Assembly: GCF_029868855.1 (NCBI RefSeq)
Contig: NZ_JARWOV010000111.1
Location: 1 to 64,000 of the forward strand
Length of the DNA stretch: 64,000 bases
Reading direction: 5' to 3'
Source: Nocardia carnea
GTDB lineage: Bacteria > Actinomycetota > Actinomycetes > Mycobacteriales > Mycobacteriaceae
A program made the position numbers and the translations under genes. Position 1 is the first letter of the stretch. Every line of letters begins with the position of its first letter. Shown here in pieces: positions 62,001 to 64,000 of this stretch. The notes under the pieces were generated by a model, which was not told the DNA's origin, searched no databases, and saw nothing but the letters and a program-made list of their open reading frames with translations.

Positions 62001-64000
62001 GCAGGATCCGGATATCGAACAGCGGCCAGTGGGCGGCGTCCAGGGCCCCGCCGGCCATCTCTTCCCGCAATGCTGCGGCGGCGCCTTCGAAATCGCCGGC
62101 GGCATCGATGACCGGGATCCGGTACTCGGGAGCCTGTGGCAGGACCCGCTGTTCGCCGTCGGCGCCGACCACCGCACGCAACATCGCATGCCGCTCGATC
62201 ACCCGGTTCCAGGAGTGCGCCAACCGGTCCGCGTCCAGGCCGGGCCAGTCGTATTCGAAATACAACTGTGCGCCGATACCACCCAGATCGAAGTCGCCCG
62301 ACCGGCCCAGCCAGTACGCCACCTGGATATCGGTCAGACCGAAGGGGTCCAGTCGGTGCGCGGTATCGGCAGTCGACACCGGGGTGAGAGCGGCACTGCG
62401 CGACCGGTCGCCGGGTGCAGCAGTTGCGGTGTCGGTGCGGTGCTGGCCGAGTCCGGCGACGGTCGGGTCGGTGAAGAACTCGCGCAAGGTCACGCGGATG
62501 CCGATCTCCCGGGAAAGGCAGCTCACCAGACGGGTCGCCGACAGCGAATCACCGCCGGCAGCGAAGAAATTGGCATCCCGGCCGGGGAGTTCACCGCCGA
62601 GGATTTCTTGCCATATCCGCGCGATCCGGGTTTCGAGCCCGGGCCGGGCCGGCTCGCCCCGTTCGGCTCCGTCCCTACCGGCGGTGACCGCTTCGGCTCG
62701 CCGTACCAAAGCGGCGTGGTCGATCTTTCCGTTGCCGGTCAGTGGCGGGTCCGGCAATGCGATCAGTTCGGGCGCCCAGCCCGCCGGAACCCGATCGGCG
62801 AGGAAGCTCGCCATATCCGCAGGCAGTTCCGGTTCGACGAAGGCGACCAACCGCGTCCGGGCCCGTTCCCCCACTGCGAGCGCGATCGCCCGCCGGACCT
62901 GCGGGTGAGCGGTGACGGCCTGCTCGATCTCACCGAGTTCCACCCGATGCCCGCGGATCTTGACCTGGCGATCGGCGCGGCCCAGGAACTCGAGAACACC
63001 ATCCGGCCGGTATCGGCCCAGATCCCCGGTTCGGTACCAGCGTGTCCCGTCGTCATCGAAGAACGCGGCCGCAGTGAGTTCGGGGCTGCCGCGGTAGCCC
63101 CGGGCGACTCCGGCGCCACCGATCAGCAACTCGCCCGGCACCCAGTCGGGCCGGTCCCGGTCGTTCTCGTCGACCACCCGGAACCGCTGGTTGCGCAAGG
63201 GCCGACCGTAGGGAATCGATGTCCATTCCGGGTCCACGGTGCCGACTTCGAAGTAGTTCGACCAGATCGCCGCTTCGGTCGCGCCACCCAGAGCCACCAG
63301 GCGGCAACGCTCGGACAGGGCGGCGAGACGGCCCGGCAGGTCCAGTCCGACCCAGTCCCCGGACACCAGCGCCCACCGCAGCGCCGACGACAGTCCCGGC
63401 CCGGATTCCGCTGCCATGAGCAGCATGTCCAGCATTGCCGGCACCGTGTTCCACACCGTCACTGTGTGCTTACGCACCAGCTCGAGCCACCGGTCCGGGT
63501 CCCGCCGGTCCTCGTCCGCGACGATCACCGCGCTACCGCCGGCTCCCAGCACACCGAACAGGTCGAACACCGACAGATCGAAATCGACCGCCGCCACCGC
63601 CAGCACCCGGTCATCCACGCTGAGCCCGAAGCGATCCCGGATATCGGCCAGCGTGTTCACCGCCTGCCCGTGCTCGATTTCGACGCCCTTCGGGACACCG
63701 GTCGAACCCGACGTGAAGATCACGTACGCGAGGTCTCCACTGCTTCCGCGATGAACCGGTGCGGGCTCGTGTTCCTGGGCGTCCGCGATCGACACCACCG
63801 GCGCCCCACCGGCGTTCGGTTCGGCCGTCGGGAAGCGGGCAGTGTCGTCGGTGAGTACCGCGGCGACTCCGGCCTGTTGCAGGATCGCGGTCCGCCGCTG
63901 CGGCGGCTGGTCTCTCGCGATCGGGACATAGGCGGCCCCCGCCGCCAGCACTCCGTACAGCGCCGCCACCTGCGCCGTACCCCGCGCCGCGCATACCGCG
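59095..64000 (-). CDS. NRPS, partial: (adenylation)-carrier-cyclisation-adenylation-carrier
   Basis: The reverse-strand frame is open to the right edge, so the N-terminus is missing. The visible part starts inside an adenylation domain, then has a carrier (AAGGDSLSATRLV), a cyclisation domain with DSLVVD (DxxxxD intact), a second adenylation domain and a carrier (GAGGDSLSATRLV) at the C-terminus. Both adenylation pockets read D-L-F-N-L-S-L-I-W, one change from the cysteine code DLYNLSLIWK. Two cysteine modules here plus one downstream predict three sulfur heterocycles. The two adenylation domains are near-duplicates (see the repeat entries). Confidence 0.92.
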   Translation of the reverse strand, partial: AVCAARGTAQVAALYGVLAAGAAYVPIARDQPPQRRTAILQQAGVAAVLTDDTARFPTAEPNAGGAPVVSIADAQEHEPAPVHRGSSGDLAYVIFTSGSTGVPKGVEIEHGQAVNTLADIRDRFGLSVDDRVLAVAAVDFDLSVFDLFGVLGAGGSAVIVADEDRRDPDRWLELVRKHTVTVWNTVPAMLDMLLMAAESGPGLSSALRWALVSGDWVGLDLPGRLAALSERCRLVALGGATEAAIWSNYFEVGTVDPEWTSIPYGRPLRNQRFRVVDENDRDRPDWVPGELLIGGAGVARGYRGSPELTAAAFFDDDGTRWYRTGDLGRYRPDGVLEFLGRADRQVKIRGHRVELGEIEQAVTAHPQVRRAIALAVGERARTRLVAFVEPELPADMASFLADRVPAGWAPELIALPDPPLTGNGKIDHAALVRRAEAVTAGRDGAERGEPARPGLETRIARIWQEILGGELPGRDANFFAAGGDSLSATRLVSCLSREIGIRVTLREFFTDPTVAGLGQHRTDTATAAPGDRSRSAALTPVSTADTAHRLDPFGLTDIQVAYWLGRSGDFDLGGIGAQLYFEYDWPGLDADRLAHSWNRVIERHAMLRAVVGADGEQRVLPQAPEYRIPVIDAAGDFEGAAAALREEMAGGALDAAHWPLFDIRILRDGTKSRLCVVFDSLVVDGLSALVLISEWTRWYTDPGLELAPLAIEFRDYVRDCTPSEDEVRAALSYWRSRLPELPPGPQLPLRVLPAAVRRPCFVRREVRLDAEVWSRIVARARGVGVTPSVVLLACYTWVLGGWSAQRDLTVTLTRFDRRDVHPDIMRVVGDFSSLLLVADRPGENESWSGRVRRLQEQLWSDLDHQQVSAVRVLRELARDSAVPAEPVPVVFTSMLGVDDELARSVRWPDYTRTQTPQVWLDHQVIELPDGLLLSWDSVDELFPDGLIDDMLATYHRLLNRLAEVDWDQPLDTALPVFPVRQRATRDAVNDTAWPRPLDEMDSGAHLGEGANAPEPARLLHTGMFDIAAVDPGRIALVAGDITVSFGELAERSRRIAALLAAHGVRPGAAVAVCAPRGAEQVAALYGVLAAGAAYVPVAVDQPVRRRTAILEQASVSAVLTDDTSRFTMVANRSRTGGPAGTAEHTHLNGTGENGAAPVVVALADAQNHDPAPVYRGSGTDLAYVIFTSGSTGVPKGVEIEHGQAVNTLADVADRYRLGPDDRVLAVAAVDFDLSVFDLFGVLGAGGSAVIVADADRRDPARWLALVHEHRVTVWNTVPAMLDMLLTVAESGPGPVPSLRLVLVSGDWVGLDLPGRLRYLSANCRFVALGGATEAAIWSNFFEVDTVDPEWISIPYGRPLRNQQFRVVDENRRDRPDWVPGELLIGGAGVARGYRGRPDLTAASFFDEDGIRWYRTGDLGRYRPDGVLEFLGRADRQVKIRGHRVELGEIEQAVTAHPQVRRAIALAVGQRAQARLVAFVEPEAPAAERADPARLPEDLPGFLADRLPPAWIPELLPLLDPPLTANGKVDHAALARRAETAAGPDVSEPREPIRPGLETRIARIWAETLGTEPTGRHTSFFGAGGDSLSATRLVSRLGRELGISVTLREFFTTPTIAGLGDNQPHTGIDLEEGAL
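59610..60470. repeat. Adenylation-domain duplication, copy A
   Basis: About 860 bp encoding the core of the downstream adenylation domain. It is nearly identical over long stretches to copy B at 62883-63743 (shift about 3273 bp, one module). For example, about 60 bases around 59660-59720 are unchanged in both. Confidence 0.8.
62883..63743. repeat. Adenylation-domain duplication, copy B
   Basis: The matching half of the duplication, in the upstream adenylation domain. High DNA identity, not only protein similarity, implies recent duplication or gene conversion between modules of one NRPS gene. Confidence 0.8.

Overview
The window is GC-rich actinomycete DNA, most likely from Nocardia or a close relative. 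Evidence for this is the mycobactin-style genes (an irtA/irtB importer with the ferric-siderophore-reductase fusion, an mbtI-type salicylate synthase), IdeR/DtxR-type iron boxes, frequent GTG starts and 4-base overlaps, and the general gene content. No RNA genes, CRISPR arrays or insertion sequences were seen. The window is dominated by metallophore biosynthesis at both ends, with a small peptide (RiPP) operon and mixed accessory genes between them.

Region 1 (1-22070) is an iron-regulated hybrid siderophore locus. A leftward operon encodes an NRPS (aryl carrier-cyclisation-adenylation-carrier) fused to a siderophore N-acyltransferase, an IucA/IucC-type (NIS) synthetase, a penicillin-acylase-type amidohydrolase, a free-standing condensation domain, a group II PLP decarboxylase, a lysine/cadaverine N-hydroxylase, an acyl carrier protein and an acyl-CoA dehydrogenase that runs off the left edge. 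Beside it lie irtB, irtA, salicylate synthase and a salicyl-AMP ligase. Together they suggest salicylate plus a threonine-like residue giving a hydroxyphenyl-oxazoline, joined to N-hydroxy-diamine units, one carrying an unsaturated fatty acyl chain. That is a mycobactin/desferrioxamine chimera resembling the nocardichelins. IdeR-like boxes sit before the NRPS operon, in the irtA-mbtI divergent region, and before the ligase.

Region 2 (22339-29037) holds an alpha/beta hydrolase, a large LuxR-family (LAL) regulator, and a compact putative RiPP operon: a 65-residue precursor with two copies of an NFNSFIE module at its C-terminus, an FxsB-type radical SAM/SPASM maturase and an MFS exporter. This is the most promising candidate for an undescribed system.

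Region 3 (29091-48868) is accessory: two tandem single-pass secreted-domain paralogues, a frameshifted DUF1254/DUF1214 remnant, a TetR/P450 divergent pair with two palindromic operators, a membrane-anchored pentapeptide-repeat protein divergent from a degenerate GyrB-type ATPase-like protein, small hypothetical genes, a serine hydrolase with a MerR regulator, a frameshifted second MerR, a hydrolase with duplicated operators convergent with a TetR gene, an SRPBCC/alcohol dehydrogenase/DUF1360 operon, an arginase-family protein and a cation:proton antiporter.

Region 4 (49051-64000) is a second metallophore locus. Fur/Zur-like boxes precede a SAM methyltransferase. Facing it is a leftward, fully overlapping operon of two cysteine-type NRPSs (one a PchF-like cyclisation-adenylation[methyltransferase]-carrier-thioesterase), a saccharopine-dehydrogenase-like oxidoreductase, a thiazolinyl imide reductase and a cytochrome P450. 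This gene set resembles yersiniabactin/pyochelin assembly and the Streptomyces coelibactin (zincophore-type) locus. It has no starter-unit genes of its own in view and continues past the right edge.
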